From Entonaema liquescens (Eukaryota > Ascomycota > Sordariomycetes > Xylariales > Xylariaceae): DNA of 64,000 bases. A program made the translations under genes and the position numbers. The notes beneath the pieces were generated by a model, which was not told the origin of the DNA, did not search any database, and saw nothing but the letters and a program-made list of their open reading frames with translations. This document shows, piece by piece, positions 32,463 to 43,719 of the stretch. Where the stretch lies: positions 2,739,501 through 2,803,500 of the forward strand of contig CADCSX010000005.1 in the NCBI GenBank assembly GCA_902805475.1, written 5' to 3'. Each line of letters starts with the position of its first letter. Within the stretch, counting starts at the first letter, position 1.

Positions 32463-33355
32463 TCAAACCCACCGCCGCCACCTCATCTCCGCCTCCCCAC
32501 CAAGCGGCATCTCCGGCCCGGGCAAGATCTCCCTCAACACATCATTAATATCCCTCCCGGAAGCATGCACATCGCCCCACTGCTTCGGATACCCGAGACT
32601 GCACTCCTCAAACCTGACCCCTTCTTCCAATCCGTCCTCGGCACATGCAAGTGTCCCGACACCACCACCTTCGCCGGAAACCGCGTGTGCCAGTCCTCCG
32701 TCGCCTTGGTCCCGCACCAGAGGCTGAAGCGCGGCACGCGGGGGATATACACGAGGTCCTCGCGCAGGGGCCAGTGGTTCGCGATCACAAGTCCAGCATC
32801 CGGATGCTCGGCGACGGCCCTCTCCAGCTTATCCTCGAACTTGCGCACGAGCGCCCGACACCACTCGTCGCGCGTCGCGTGCGGGTCCGGGTGCAGCAGG
32901 AACTCGTCGGTGGCGACGGTGTCCGTCTCCTCGGCCCAGCGCAGCGCGTGCTCGCGCGGCACGTCCGCGGGCCGGAAGCTGTAGTCGTACAGCGTGAACA
33001 CGGGGGCGATGACGACGGGCCCGCCCTCGCCCTCGCCCTCCCACCGCACGAACTCGTCCTCGGGCGTGTGCACCCCGTGCCTGCGCGCGATCTCCACGCA
33101 GTGCTCGTACTTCCTCTCGCCGCGTAGGTCCGGCCTGGACGACTGCATTGAGTACAGCTCGTGGTTGCCGGGACACCAGAAGACCTCTTTGAAATTACAT
33201 TTGGCCGCCGAGAAGGCTAGTTCCAGGTGCTCGGCTGTCTCGCCGATGTCGCCGCATAATATCAGCCCATCGTCAGGGTGCGGCTTTAGTTCCTGAAGTG
33301 CTTTTCTATTGAACTCGTAGCTCAGGTGGAGATCTCCGATAGCGTAGAGCTTCAT
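32463..33355 (-). CDS. Metallophosphoesterase (calcineurin-like), C-terminus frameshifted
   Basis: Start ATG at 33355 (MKLYAIGDLHLSY), the usual beginning of the family; an upstream in-frame ATG at 33436 is less likely. All metal-binding motifs are present in order: GDLH, GDIGE, GNHE, a HW near residue 200, and SGHLH. After the segment VPRTDW the frame changes. The continuing frame gives an unrelated tail to 32534, whereas a one-base shift at 32621-32629 gives the expected FEECSLGYPKQW...VNDVLREILPGP-like end, stopping at 32463. No intron can explain the change over so short a distance. Known role: hydrolysis of phosphoesters with two metal ions; the substrate is unknown. The catalytic core is intact, so either form could be active. 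Confidence 0.8.
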
Positions 33356-33857
33356 AATGGCGCCGTTGCTAGCATTGCTTGGTTGGGTTCGAATGACGAA
33401 ATGTGAATGAGAATTGATTTGTGACGTGGGTAGCACTCAATCTACCAAATTCCGTAGGCTTATCATTATGTCCGAAGAGCCAATTAAGTCATGCTTACTC
33501 TGTACATCCATTCCTATTTGAATGTACAATGCTCCAAGTCCCAAATAAGCCATCTAATTTCAGGAAGTTGCTTCACAATTAAAGATGGGCTTTTTATGCA
33601 TTGAGATGTGGCTTCTTTTTTCGAATACTTAGCTATAGTTGCATATAATATCCGTTTATATTAATGAATTCTAGCATCAGGGCAGCCCAAATAATCAGTG
33701 CGCAATGTCCAAGAAACAGGGACAACGCTTGAGCAGTAATAGGTTCAAGGTTGAATATCTAGGTCAGGTATCTAGTCTGACAGTATGAATGTAGGTTTAA
33801 TACTATTCTCCATCTCAGCTTCAGAATTGTAGTTCACTCCTTTCTTGCAACCCCCCT
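33356..33857. other. Intergenic region
   Basis: 502 bp, AT-rich. It holds the phosphoesterase promoter and the 3' flank of the MFS gene; no gene seen. Confidence 0.5.
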
Positions 33858-36800
33858 TTAATCTTGCTTTGTTGCTTTCGAACTTCTGCGGCTAGATCTA
33901 CCGCTCAAGTCTACATCCTCGAATTCTATATCCGCAGCTCTAACCTTGCTCTCATACGTGTGGGCGCCATGCTGTTGGACTAACCTTTCAACTTCCGTCT
34001 GTTCGGGATTGGTCTTACTTTTACGCGCGCCATACTGCTCTGAACCACCTGGCTCAGCAGGCCTAACCTTTGATTCACTGTGGGAGTTATGTTCACCCTG
34101 GATGGTGTCCATGTCAATCACGTAATCTCCCGTGTTAGGTTCGCCGCCTCGCAGGTCTTGTTTTTTGAAATCCCTATACGGCTGAACTTTGGAAGTCATA
34201 TGAGATGAATGATCTTCCAACTGTATCCATTCGTGTTCGGTGTCCGAGTCGTCGTCAATTGATGAAACTTCCGCCTCTTCTAGCACGGCCTGGCCCATGA
34301 CACATTCCCGCTCAGTATAAACCTCACGAGGTAATGAAGTATGCTGGTGCTCAAGCCCGGCCCCGGGTGGACCTAGAGGACTCATATCATCGGGATCGCC
34401 CCGGGAAGTGTCATCGTGATCACTACCATGGCTACGTTTGCTCCTCTTACTTACTTTGCGGACAATGTCCCCAATGATATCTGCACCTTGGTGGACATCA
34501 CCGATAAATTCATGGCGTCTCCGATCGATCTCATCGCGTGCTAAGCCGACTGTCTGCCGATTGAGATGGACACCCTTGTCTATCAATTGGTTTTTCTTCC
34601 GAATTTCGCTCCACCGAGTCAAGGAACCCAGCTTAAGGATATTCATGCGGCGGAATTTCTCTGATGGATTACCAAGAATAACAGGTCTCTAACCAACATC
34701 TTCTTCGGGGATCTCACCGACGTCCTTGAGACCACTAGCTTTGGCGGTAGCTATTGCGGAGGCACGGCGGCGTAGACTGTCTCGACGTTCTTCCGTCCAT
34801 TTTTCCATCTCGATACTCTTCGAATTGGGTATTATTTGCACCCTGCGAAAGCGAGCAAATACGGCCAGGAGTAAAAGAGAATGTATGAACAAGATGGACG
34901 CGACAATACCTGTTGCAGCTCTCTGCCCTAGATTCCGTGTAACTATACCACCGATACCAGTGGCTCCCGCAGCAAATATAAACCCGATGCTGTGGATAAT
35001 GTTCCATCCGGCAGTAACTCGAGGGAAAGACGAGTAATTGGTCCGTTTGATACCGTCCTTTCCTGACTTAGACCGACCAGTCATGCCCGGTTGAAAGTCA
35101 GAACAATCCCATGTTTCCATCAGTATACCATTGCACTCAGCAATTGCAAGGCACGACAGGAAACCGATTATGGCCGCAAATAGGCAAGGAAACGCGAGAT
35201 GAACAGGTGGCCCAGATGACACTACTGTGTATAGAATTCCAGCAATTGGGAGTACAATAATGAAGATAGCTCGTCGAACAAGGTGGGAAGTCCAAGTTAT
35301 TGACTTGTCAAAGGTCATATTGTTTGTCAACGGACTTGTCCAGCGGGACCGTGAAAAAGATTTGCCTTTTGGAACGGCACTGCTGCAAGCGCACCGATAG
35401 AGACGGATGAGACTGCAGCGCCTACGTATGGAGACCTGAAGTGGTAGTGTCTAGAAGATAAAGATCCCAGAAGCTTTAGGTTGTCAGTGGACGACGCAAG
35501 CTGATGAAACACGGATTGGACTTACAACAATGGTCAAAACGACTTGAGCATATATCCACGCAGAATATACGGCCATAATAACGAAACCTGGTTGGCGAAG
35601 CATTTCGAGAGACAGAGCAACTCCGTGATACATCTCCTGCCCCCACCATTTAGGCCCATCCTTGACTCGATGCATCATAATTTCCCCACGAGCTACTCTT
35701 CGCGACACTCCCGAAGGGGTCCTGACTTCGGCTACGGAACGTCTCCAAGCTGAACGTCGAACTTCGGGACATAGGACGTTAAGAATGAGAACGACTGCAA
35801 TTAGCATAATGCTAATATAAAGCCCCCACGACGGTTTTAAAGTGTCAATGACTAGAGCACCGACTAGAAAACCAATGCCTAATGAGCCGATGAAGGACCA
35901 TGTCCAGACTCCCAACCAAATACCAAGTCCGCCTCCATGCCTTCTCACGTCGTATTGGTCAACAACCTCTTGGTGCGGGTTGCTACTCATCAGGGATGCG
36001 CCAAAGAGGTCAGTAAGTATCGAATGAAAGTTCATACTCGCGAACCCCAGAGCACAGCCCATGATAGCTCTGGGGAGAAGCAACGCCCATCGCCAAACGC
36101 TGGTAAATGGAGACCTGGGTATGCTCACTGCAACAGCTTGCGGGAAGAGAAGCGGCATAGCTACGCAAAGGCTACATACGATATAGGGCTTCCGGCCATG
36201 TAACAGTGGCAATGGCCAGCAAAAGAACGTTGAAAGGGCCATTCCAAGGTATAAGACGACGTTGCCAATGATTGAATAATGATGGAAGTCCGCAATGAAG
36301 TATTGAATCGACGGAACCAGCCCCGCATAAATTCCTACCAAGACACCAATCAAGGCAGTACTGATACACGCAACAGAAGCGACAAATCTCTTGCGAATGG
36401 GAGACCAGTCGCGAGCTATCATAGGCTGTCGCTTCACAGACCTGGTGAGGCTGAATCGTTGTCCATCCCTGATACTTACGTGGGACCTCCTCCGAAGGCT
36501 GATATTGCGCAACTCGTGAATTCTTTTCGAAGCCACCTTTCTCCGAGCTCTTCCGAACTTAGTAGTTAATCCATTCCGGCTGCCATGCTGTGCTGACACT
36601 TCAATGCTTGGTAGTTCTTGTCCTTTCTTATCGTGGTTATATTGGGTAGAAAAGTCTATCACATCATCAGATGTACCATCATTCAAGCTATATACGTCTG
36701 CATCTTTGCGGTACCCCTCGGAGATGGTAGCAGCTCGACGAATATAAACCTCCGTTCCTATTGAGTTTTCGCTGATGTTCTTGGAACTGTGCCGAAGGTT

Positions 36801-39062
36801 GATCGGTGGCTGATGAAATACGCGAATATACTCTCTAACCTCTCTACTATTGGGAACGCCCTTAGTATGAGGTTTTATAATACCAGTAGGGTCATCCTCT
36901 TCGTATGCCTGCGTCATTGAGGATAGATGTCGTCTCTTGAGTCCACTACCTGGTGGTGGCATAGACAAGATATAGTCTCCGTCGGAAACGTGATGACGGA
37001 CTTCGCAACTTGCTCCATACTTTTGATTACGTTTCCGAAGGCCACGGATATTCGGCCCATTTCCCGTATTCTTTATTGCTATGTTGCCGCTGCGCATGTC
37101 TGGCTCTGTCTGGCCGTCATGCTTCTCTGACTTTGAAGACGAAGTTTTAGGGTGATTAACCTCCGCAGTCACGAGACTACGTAGTGTCTCGGCAAGTGTA
37201 TAACGACGTGGACTTTTAGTTAAATCTCGGCCTTGAGCTAGCTGAGAGTCTGATAAAATAGGCGGCCCTTGAAATGCTTCAGTTGCATCCTTTAAACGGG
37301 AAATGAGATCCTTATCATCATCGTGTTCACAATGGCCGTTCTCAGTAGCTTCATTGGCAAGAAAAAGCGCCTCCGTAAGCAGTTGCTCAAGGTTATGCAT
37401 AGCCGTATCCATTGTTCCAGCTTCCTTCCAATTTTGCGCCGAGAAAGTCGTCGCTCTAGAAACCAATGCGTTATCATTGTCGTTGGGGTAATCATCATGA
37501 TCCTCGTGGCGAGGGTGTGATTTCTCCGGTAGTTGCGTAAGATTCGGAGAGCTAGACTCTGGATATCCAAGAAATTGTCGAAGCCAAGTCGCGGCACGCC
37601 CAGGATCAATCCCGTCGGGGAGCATACTTTGTTCTGTAGTGTCGTCATTACCTCCTGCACGATGCGCATATGAGGTTGGGGAAACGGACGATGTTGGAAT
37701 TTCTATTTCTTGTCCATTATCCCGAATGGCGGCTCTATCTTGCGAATTACTACTACTAAACAATTTTCCAAACGATGATATGCTTGCATTCGCATGGCGG
37801 ATGGGCTCTTGATTGCCAATGAATTCTGCGAGCCTTGCAACGGTTTTGTAGCCAGTGTCCAAGCTTTGTTGAGAAACCGAATATTGGCTGGCACTTAGCG
37901 AAGGACGATTTTCAATATAAGACGTACTAATCGATTTATTTCTTTGTCCCGGCATTGAAATGGGAAGTGTTTCCCCATTGCTGGCTTGAGGAATTGGGTT
38001 TTCTATAGGTTCGCCGCTCACTCTGGCGTTTTCACCCTCTTGGTTTCCGAAACCTGGTAAAAATCCCCAATATGGAGTTACTGAATGCTCAGCCTGCTGG
38101 ACCTGTTTCTTCACAAAGAGCCTTGGAATTGAATTTTCCTCTGTTCCAAAATCGGCAGATGCCGACCCATGGTAGGGCTGCACTTTCTGGACCCAAATAT
38201 GACCTTCATGGGGTTCACCGCGGTATATACTATCTTTGGAGTTATCCGAGGGCGGACTGATCTTTGGTGCAAGACTGTGGCCATGGTGGGCGTGCTCTGC
38301 AATATAGGCCGTCTCTGGCGTGGTATCTTTTCGGGCGTATATTTTGCTTTGGTGGATAACCTTCTTTTGCTCGGCTTCTTGGAGAGCAGGTTGGACCTTG
38401 GAGCTATGAAAGTGGCCATAGTGCTTTTTGTTAACGGGTGGTAGTCCAACTGCCGGACGAACCTTGGTAGCTGAGCTATGATTCTTGTGAATATGCTCGG
38501 ATACATCAACTATATCTTCGCATATGTCTCCCCCTGAAAGAGTGCGGCGGACCCAACCAGTTAATACAGGTTCAGACAGCTCGGAAGCGGGTTTACTCGG
38601 CGGCGTTCTGATGGGAGAATCGCGTTCAACAGCAAGCCCAGCATCACAAAAGTCAGCACCCGCAATTAAACCAGGGTGGTGGATTTCTGCGTGCTTGCCT
38701 GGGGGGTGTATTGTGGGATCAATACACACCACTCCAGGCCGTCTTGTTTCGTCAAGCGTAGGAGATCCTTGGATTTGACTTCCTAAATCAGCCTTGGACG
38801 ACTTTCTTGCAGGTGTAGATACACCGGAGAGCTTATGCTTTACAGTGAGATTCCTCCCAGTTAGCTCCAGTGAACCCTGTGTTAAAACCGGAGGTATCGG
38901 CAAGTCCCTGATTAGTTGATCATCTGAATCCTCCGATTTCAGCAATACATGGCGGTATGATCTCGATCCTGTAGAATGAACGGATATTGGGTGGTATTTC
39001 ACGGCTTTCAACGAGGGAGTTGAACTGCTCGGGCGCAGGCTCGTATTTAATTTCGGCTCCAT
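33858..39062 (-). CDS. Very large MFS transporter with long cytoplasmic tails, frame broken twice
   Basis: Exon 1 39062-35526 (start MEPKLNTSLRPS), 52-nt intron 35474-35525 (GTAAGT...CCTAAAG), exon 2 35473-33858; about 1,700 residues. Residues 1-890 are hydrophilic and disordered. Twelve TM helices follow, seven in exon 1 and five in exon 2. A basic/acidic tail of about 330 residues ends the protein. Known: fungal proteins of this shape are often annotated as polyamine transport proteins; the substrate is unproven. Breaks: after TM8 (QKANLF) one base is missing at A5 35354-35358 before the frame with SRSRWTS; and TAG at 34689-34691 replaces the Trp expected in front of RPVILGNP, while the frame beyond stays open to 33858. 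A poorer acceptor at 35451 keeps an open frame but destroys TM8. Short His/Lys motifs repeat in both tails. Confidence 0.8.
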
Positions 39063-40044
39063 TGTAGTATTTTGGAAGACGGCGTTGAAGATAACGATCT
39101 GATGCGACCGACTAGTATTAGTTCCCGATGCATAGGGTTGTTCGAAATGAGTTTGTAGATCAACCGTTACTGCATTGGTGGTTGGTAGAGAAGCTAATAC
39201 AAAAGACAGATCATGTAAACCCCGGAGCAAAGGCCACGACAAGTTGGTCTTGAGACTAGGGAACTCCGGGTGAGTTCTCAAAAGCAGAACAAGGAGTAGG
39301 ACTGCTAGCTGCTAGTAAATATAGCTATTTGCGTACTAGTAATGATATACTTAACTTAGGGGTAAAGGGGGTAAAGGGGGAGAAGGTGTTGATGTTCATA
39401 GTGAAATGTTCGTTAAAGAGGGATGCTGAGCTCTCAGGGTTACGTATAACTTTACAGCGACTACTTTCAGCCGTAGATAGTTCCAAATATGCCCTTTTGG
39501 TAAGTGCGCGTGGTTCTTGCCATTGACCTTACTAATATACACATAGGGCAAGTTCAAGTTATAAGATGTCTAGACTGACTCGGATGGCGGAAGGTACAAT
39601 CGTTCTCCTAAGGCGATTTTCAAAGGCAGTAGCAGGTACCATATGCATTACATACCTAAGGTACATGTAGGTAAATATACTTTTTATGAGGTACCAATGT
39701 ATATACACTGTCCAAGATATCACTTTTAAGAACAAGGAGATACTCATCATAGGTAGGTAGTTGATAGATATGTAACTAGGTATATAAGCTGAATTGAGGA
39801 TACCTATAAATAGTAAACTACAAGAATATCGGCAGGGCTGGCGAGCCCCTGATTGGGTGGCTTTCTTGTTTAAACAGAATAATAACCCGTCACATCCACC
39901 CCAACTGTGTATAGCATCTTAGTGCCAACTAAACGAATAATAGATAGACCTTTAGTATCTTAATTTAGGTCAAGGTCCAACTCATTACGCTTTTGACATT
40001 CCGCCATTTTACGGCGTAGGAGTGGGAGTGGGTAGAGGCGCTGT
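39063..40044. other. Intergenic region, no gene seen
   Basis: 982 bp with the MFS promoter. It contains GGGGTAAAGG and GGTAGGTAG words; no supported coding sequence. Confidence 0.5.
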
Positions 40045-40718
40045 TTATACGTTAGGACCTCTACGAATTGGGCGAAAAGTGTGAATTAAAACTAACTCTT
40101 GGAAGTAGGACGGCCAGGGCGGCCAGTTGGGTGAGGTCGACCCGTGGGATGAGGGCGACTGGTGGGTTTGGGCCGGCCTGTAGGACGAGGACGACCAGTA
40201 GGGCGAGGGAAACCTGGCTCCTATTAGAATAAACCACATCAATATCTGAAAAGTTAGGACTTACCGCCTGGTCCGCCTGGTTCACCAGTTGGACGAGGGA
40301 CTATGAGAATTATATTAGTTTGTTACTATTTATATTATCATGAGTTACCAACTCACAGCCGGGGACTATAGATTCTGTTAGCCTATATGTATACGGAGGG
40401 AGGAGTAATTTCTTACAGCCAGAGCCAGTTGGTAGTGGCGGGAGTGACCAAGTAGGCAGCGGTGGAAGCGAAAAGCTGACGGTGGGAAGACCGGTGGGGT
40501 GTGGGCGAGCTAGATAATATACGTTAACCTACTTGCGGAGCCAACTCCATGGGGTCTTTAATATTTACTCTTCGCGTCTTCCCCGGGCACTGTGATATAT
40601 GTCAGCTTCGCGTCGTTAAGGTCTGCATAAGGCCTGACTTACACTCGCTTTGAAGCTCCTGGTTGACGGGCGCTGCGGCAGCGAGGCCGAGAAGTAGGAG
40701 AGCGACGATTCCCTTCAT
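40045..40718 (-). CDS. Small secreted proline-rich protein built of tiny phase-1 exons
   Basis: Exon 1 40718-40643 encodes a signal peptide (MKGIVALLLLGLAAAAPVNQ). Following exons: 40509-40417, 40365-40357 (9 nt), 40300-40265 and 40220 onward; every intron is phase 1 with a GT donor and AG acceptor. The text is collagen- and proline-rich: RPHPTGLPT, PLPTGSG, FPGFPRPTGEPGGPGG. In the last exon the frame that follows from the splice ends at 40045, but the frame continuing the obvious PRPTGRP repeat ends at 40092 and is one base off. Another small exon around 40580-40600 is possible. Extracellular; the function is unknown. Gene structure is tentative; the signal peptide and repeat are firm. Confidence 0.5.
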
Positions 40719-43700
40719 GATGACTATCCTGAGGTGACCGAGTAAAGCGTGATGGTGATTTGATTTAGATCTCAGTTCAGAACGAGGCTATCATAAGGCT
40801 ATATATACACATTTTGACCTGACGGAGAGACTTCTCCTTTCCCAAACTATACCATGTCAGCCCATGCCCATAGCTACTCCGACAATGAAAATTTTCGACA
40901 AATTGTCAAAAAGCTGCGTATGAAGTCCGCACTGCATAACTCTCTTCACGGTCACAGCTGTAGATCTGTTACCGATACGTTTATCTGATGCCACAAACTA
41001 CTATGGTGTAAGACCGGTTAAGTGATGCAGGAACATCGGAACAAGCTTTGCCAAGGCTTAAAAGAGCAAGGCCACATGGTATTAGAAGACACCTAGAGCG
41101 CTGGTTGGTCAATTGATGCGAGATGTGTTTCGGTTTTCAGCCAGCAGGTCCCGACGCGTACACTATCCATAGCTTGAGGCGATTCGGATCGACATGTGTA
41201 ATTTACTTCACTAATTAACCGACTTTCCTCTCGTACTTAATACTACACTTGACGCGTCATCTAGAATGTTTGAAAAGTTACAATAGCTGTGATGCCATCC
41301 GTCCCTGTCGGACTCGTCATAATATTGGCGTAAGCATAATCTCTTAGATCGCACTATTTCTATGAAATCTCATGGAATCATTGATGGTTGGCCTAAGGCA
41401 CTAGGTAAAATATCGTTGTTTATCCATTTATCCTGTCTCTAGGATGCCGACTTGGGCAAACCAAGCCGACGTTATTCTAAGAACTGCAATGTTGCTCCGT
41501 GCGTGTTTGGGGAACGCGGGGCGGAAGCATTGGACTATATGTAGAATTTGGGGTGTTCACCAATTAGACCACGACTCGCGATAGTCTAACAGATGCGGAT
41601 GTATGGATCAAGGATGTGAGAAGGTAAACACAGATAGTGTAAAAGAAAAAGAAAAAAAAAGAAAAAGGAAAAAAAAAGCGATTAAATATAGAGAAGCATC
41701 AGTCAATATGCCATTGTTGGTGGTCCCTGATTGAAAGATCCTAGCATACGTAATACTTCAACTCAGAAAAACTCAGGAATCTTACAATTTTATTGAAAGA
41801 GTATGAACTTATTAAAGTCTTCTATGTGAGTCTATCGAGTCATCTACCAAACCGGTGGGTGTAACCTAGTCAGATATACCGTTAACTCTTGTAATCGGTG
41901 AGGATATATTGGGTTTGTATATCTACCCGCTTCCAATAAGTCGGTATAGAAAAGCAATTAATATGAAATAATTATCAAACTTCTAGATCTAAAATATGGG
42001 GCTCGAGTTTGGTGCGCCAAGGCAGAACATGTACATAACCAATCCATTGTACCTACATTTCTTAGGAAGCAAACAGTCCATAGGATCTTATGAGTGGGCT
42101 GAAGGCGGAACTGAGTAAGCTTATTTGGAATAAGGCTTCAGCTCCCTCTCAGTAAGACTCGACTTGAACCTTGGCAGATTGCGAAGAATATGGTCGTTTT
42201 CTGGTTGAAATATCTTCTACGTACTATTCCTTGGTTGGGATTTATCCTTCGAAGGTAACACTGTAGCAGTGTTGTTGACGTGAGAATGTAACCTCAAGAA
42301 ATGCCTACCTTGGTACGTAGAAATGTTAAGAAATCCAGGAAATAGAAGCTAAAAATGCACACATTTTGAAAGATGATGTAGGTTCTTAAAATTGTTGGTG
42401 GAAAAGGCCACTAAGAGTTGGCAGGATCCACTATAACTGCCTAATATCTCAATCCGCCGGGTCCCGAATTTAAGGAGCCGGCATAGAAATTGCTTGGGCC
42501 AAACTTCGTAAAAAGAGGAAATGACGACATTATCCCGACTTTATTTTCCAGTAGCTCGTGTGCAACACGAGAACATTACCTAATGTACCTTAGGAATATT
42601 TTGGAAAGCGCAGAAAACGTAAAGAATATTTGAGAAACAGCTAGAGGAAAGTGCACATCTATAGGCCACAAGACCAAGCTTGCATGGATAAAAGCTGCAT
42701 ATGCACATAATTCAACCAACTCACCAATTAAACCGCAGCAAACGAGACTAGAAACCATCACAGCCCCAGCCCAGACAAAATGATCACAAGGTGATGGAAA
42801 AAGTCTCACCTCTTATCACCATCATCATCAGCAACCGTAATCATCTGTCTGCCTAGTCCGTAATAACAATAGTTTTACGATAGAATCCCTAGCCGGAGGC
42901 TATGGGATAGCTATTTGTTTCTCGTCGAAATTTGTTTATTGCTTCGCGGCTGTGTTTCTTGAAGAGCTGTTCGATATCCAACTGAGCGATATAAAGACGT
43001 ATCAAGAATAATATTGGTTAGATCGGGAACCCCGCATCAGAACATTGGAGCTGAGGGTCTCGTCTTTTTTCCCACACAGATTGGCGCAAATAAAACTGCG
43101 ACATATATGTACGAAAGTACCAAGGCGCAGCAGCATAAACGAACTCCATACGCACTTCCAAGGTTAATCAAGAATCTAAGAGGGCCTGGGAGAACCGGCA
43201 AGCCTGGATACTAAATAGCCACGAGGCAGGGCAAGCATGGCAGGGTTGACAAGCGACTAATAGGCACTTATTACTTATTACCTACTAACTCGTACCAACT
43301 TGCTTGTCATTTTAGTCACGTCAAGTCTCACTCATCCACCTCTGCCCCCTCCACAAAAGCTCCGAACGCCAAGTAATCAAACTAGGCTTGGGCTTGCTTG
43401 GTTAGAGTCACAGTCGGCGCCCCTCGGGAACCCCATTATCCATTTGCCCATCACTCAGCATTTGTCGCTCTTCCCGATCATTCTCGAGCCCAACTTAACG
43501 GCCAGAAGTCCTGCGTGACGCTTTTCATCATCCCACATCGTCACCAGTCCTCCTCTTCTTTGCCGCGCTATATATAGTTCTTGGTATTGGTATAATCTAG
43601 TTCGGTATATACCTTTTATCCTCATAATTCGCCTTCATTTTCATCTTCGCATTTATTGAAATCAATCATATTCACTTCAGTGACGTCACTATATCCCAGC

Positions 43701-43719
43701 TATTGGGAAACACAACAAC
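40719..43719. other. Long intergenic region, no gene seen
   Basis: Three kilobases without a supportable gene. An A-rich purine tract lies at about 41640-41680. The last 200 bp are pyrimidine-rich and end in a CRE palindrome before the DUF3824 gene. Confidence 0.5.
43679..43690. promoter_or_regulatory. CRE palindrome (AGTGACGTCACT)
   Basis: Perfect 12-bp palindrome containing TGACGTCA, the site bound by ATF/CREB-type bZIP factors (Atf1/AtfA in fungi). It sits about 30 bp before the DUF3824 start codon, so it may lie in the 5' UTR. Confidence 0.45.

Noticed and set aside
32645..33127. 160-codon rightward open frame
   Set aside because: Antisense shadow of the metallophosphoesterase catalytic core.
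33370..33400. Second B-box-like word (GGTTCGAATGA)
   Set aside because: Same lack of cloverleaf; it lies in the leader of the phosphoesterase gene.
41636..41682. A-rich purine tract considered as a retroelement poly(A) tail
   Set aside because: No retroelement coding sequence upstream and no flanking duplication recognised.
43300..43518. Short rightward open frame before the DUF3824 gene
   Set aside because: Pro/Leu-rich text from a CT-rich promoter; no family, no good start context.
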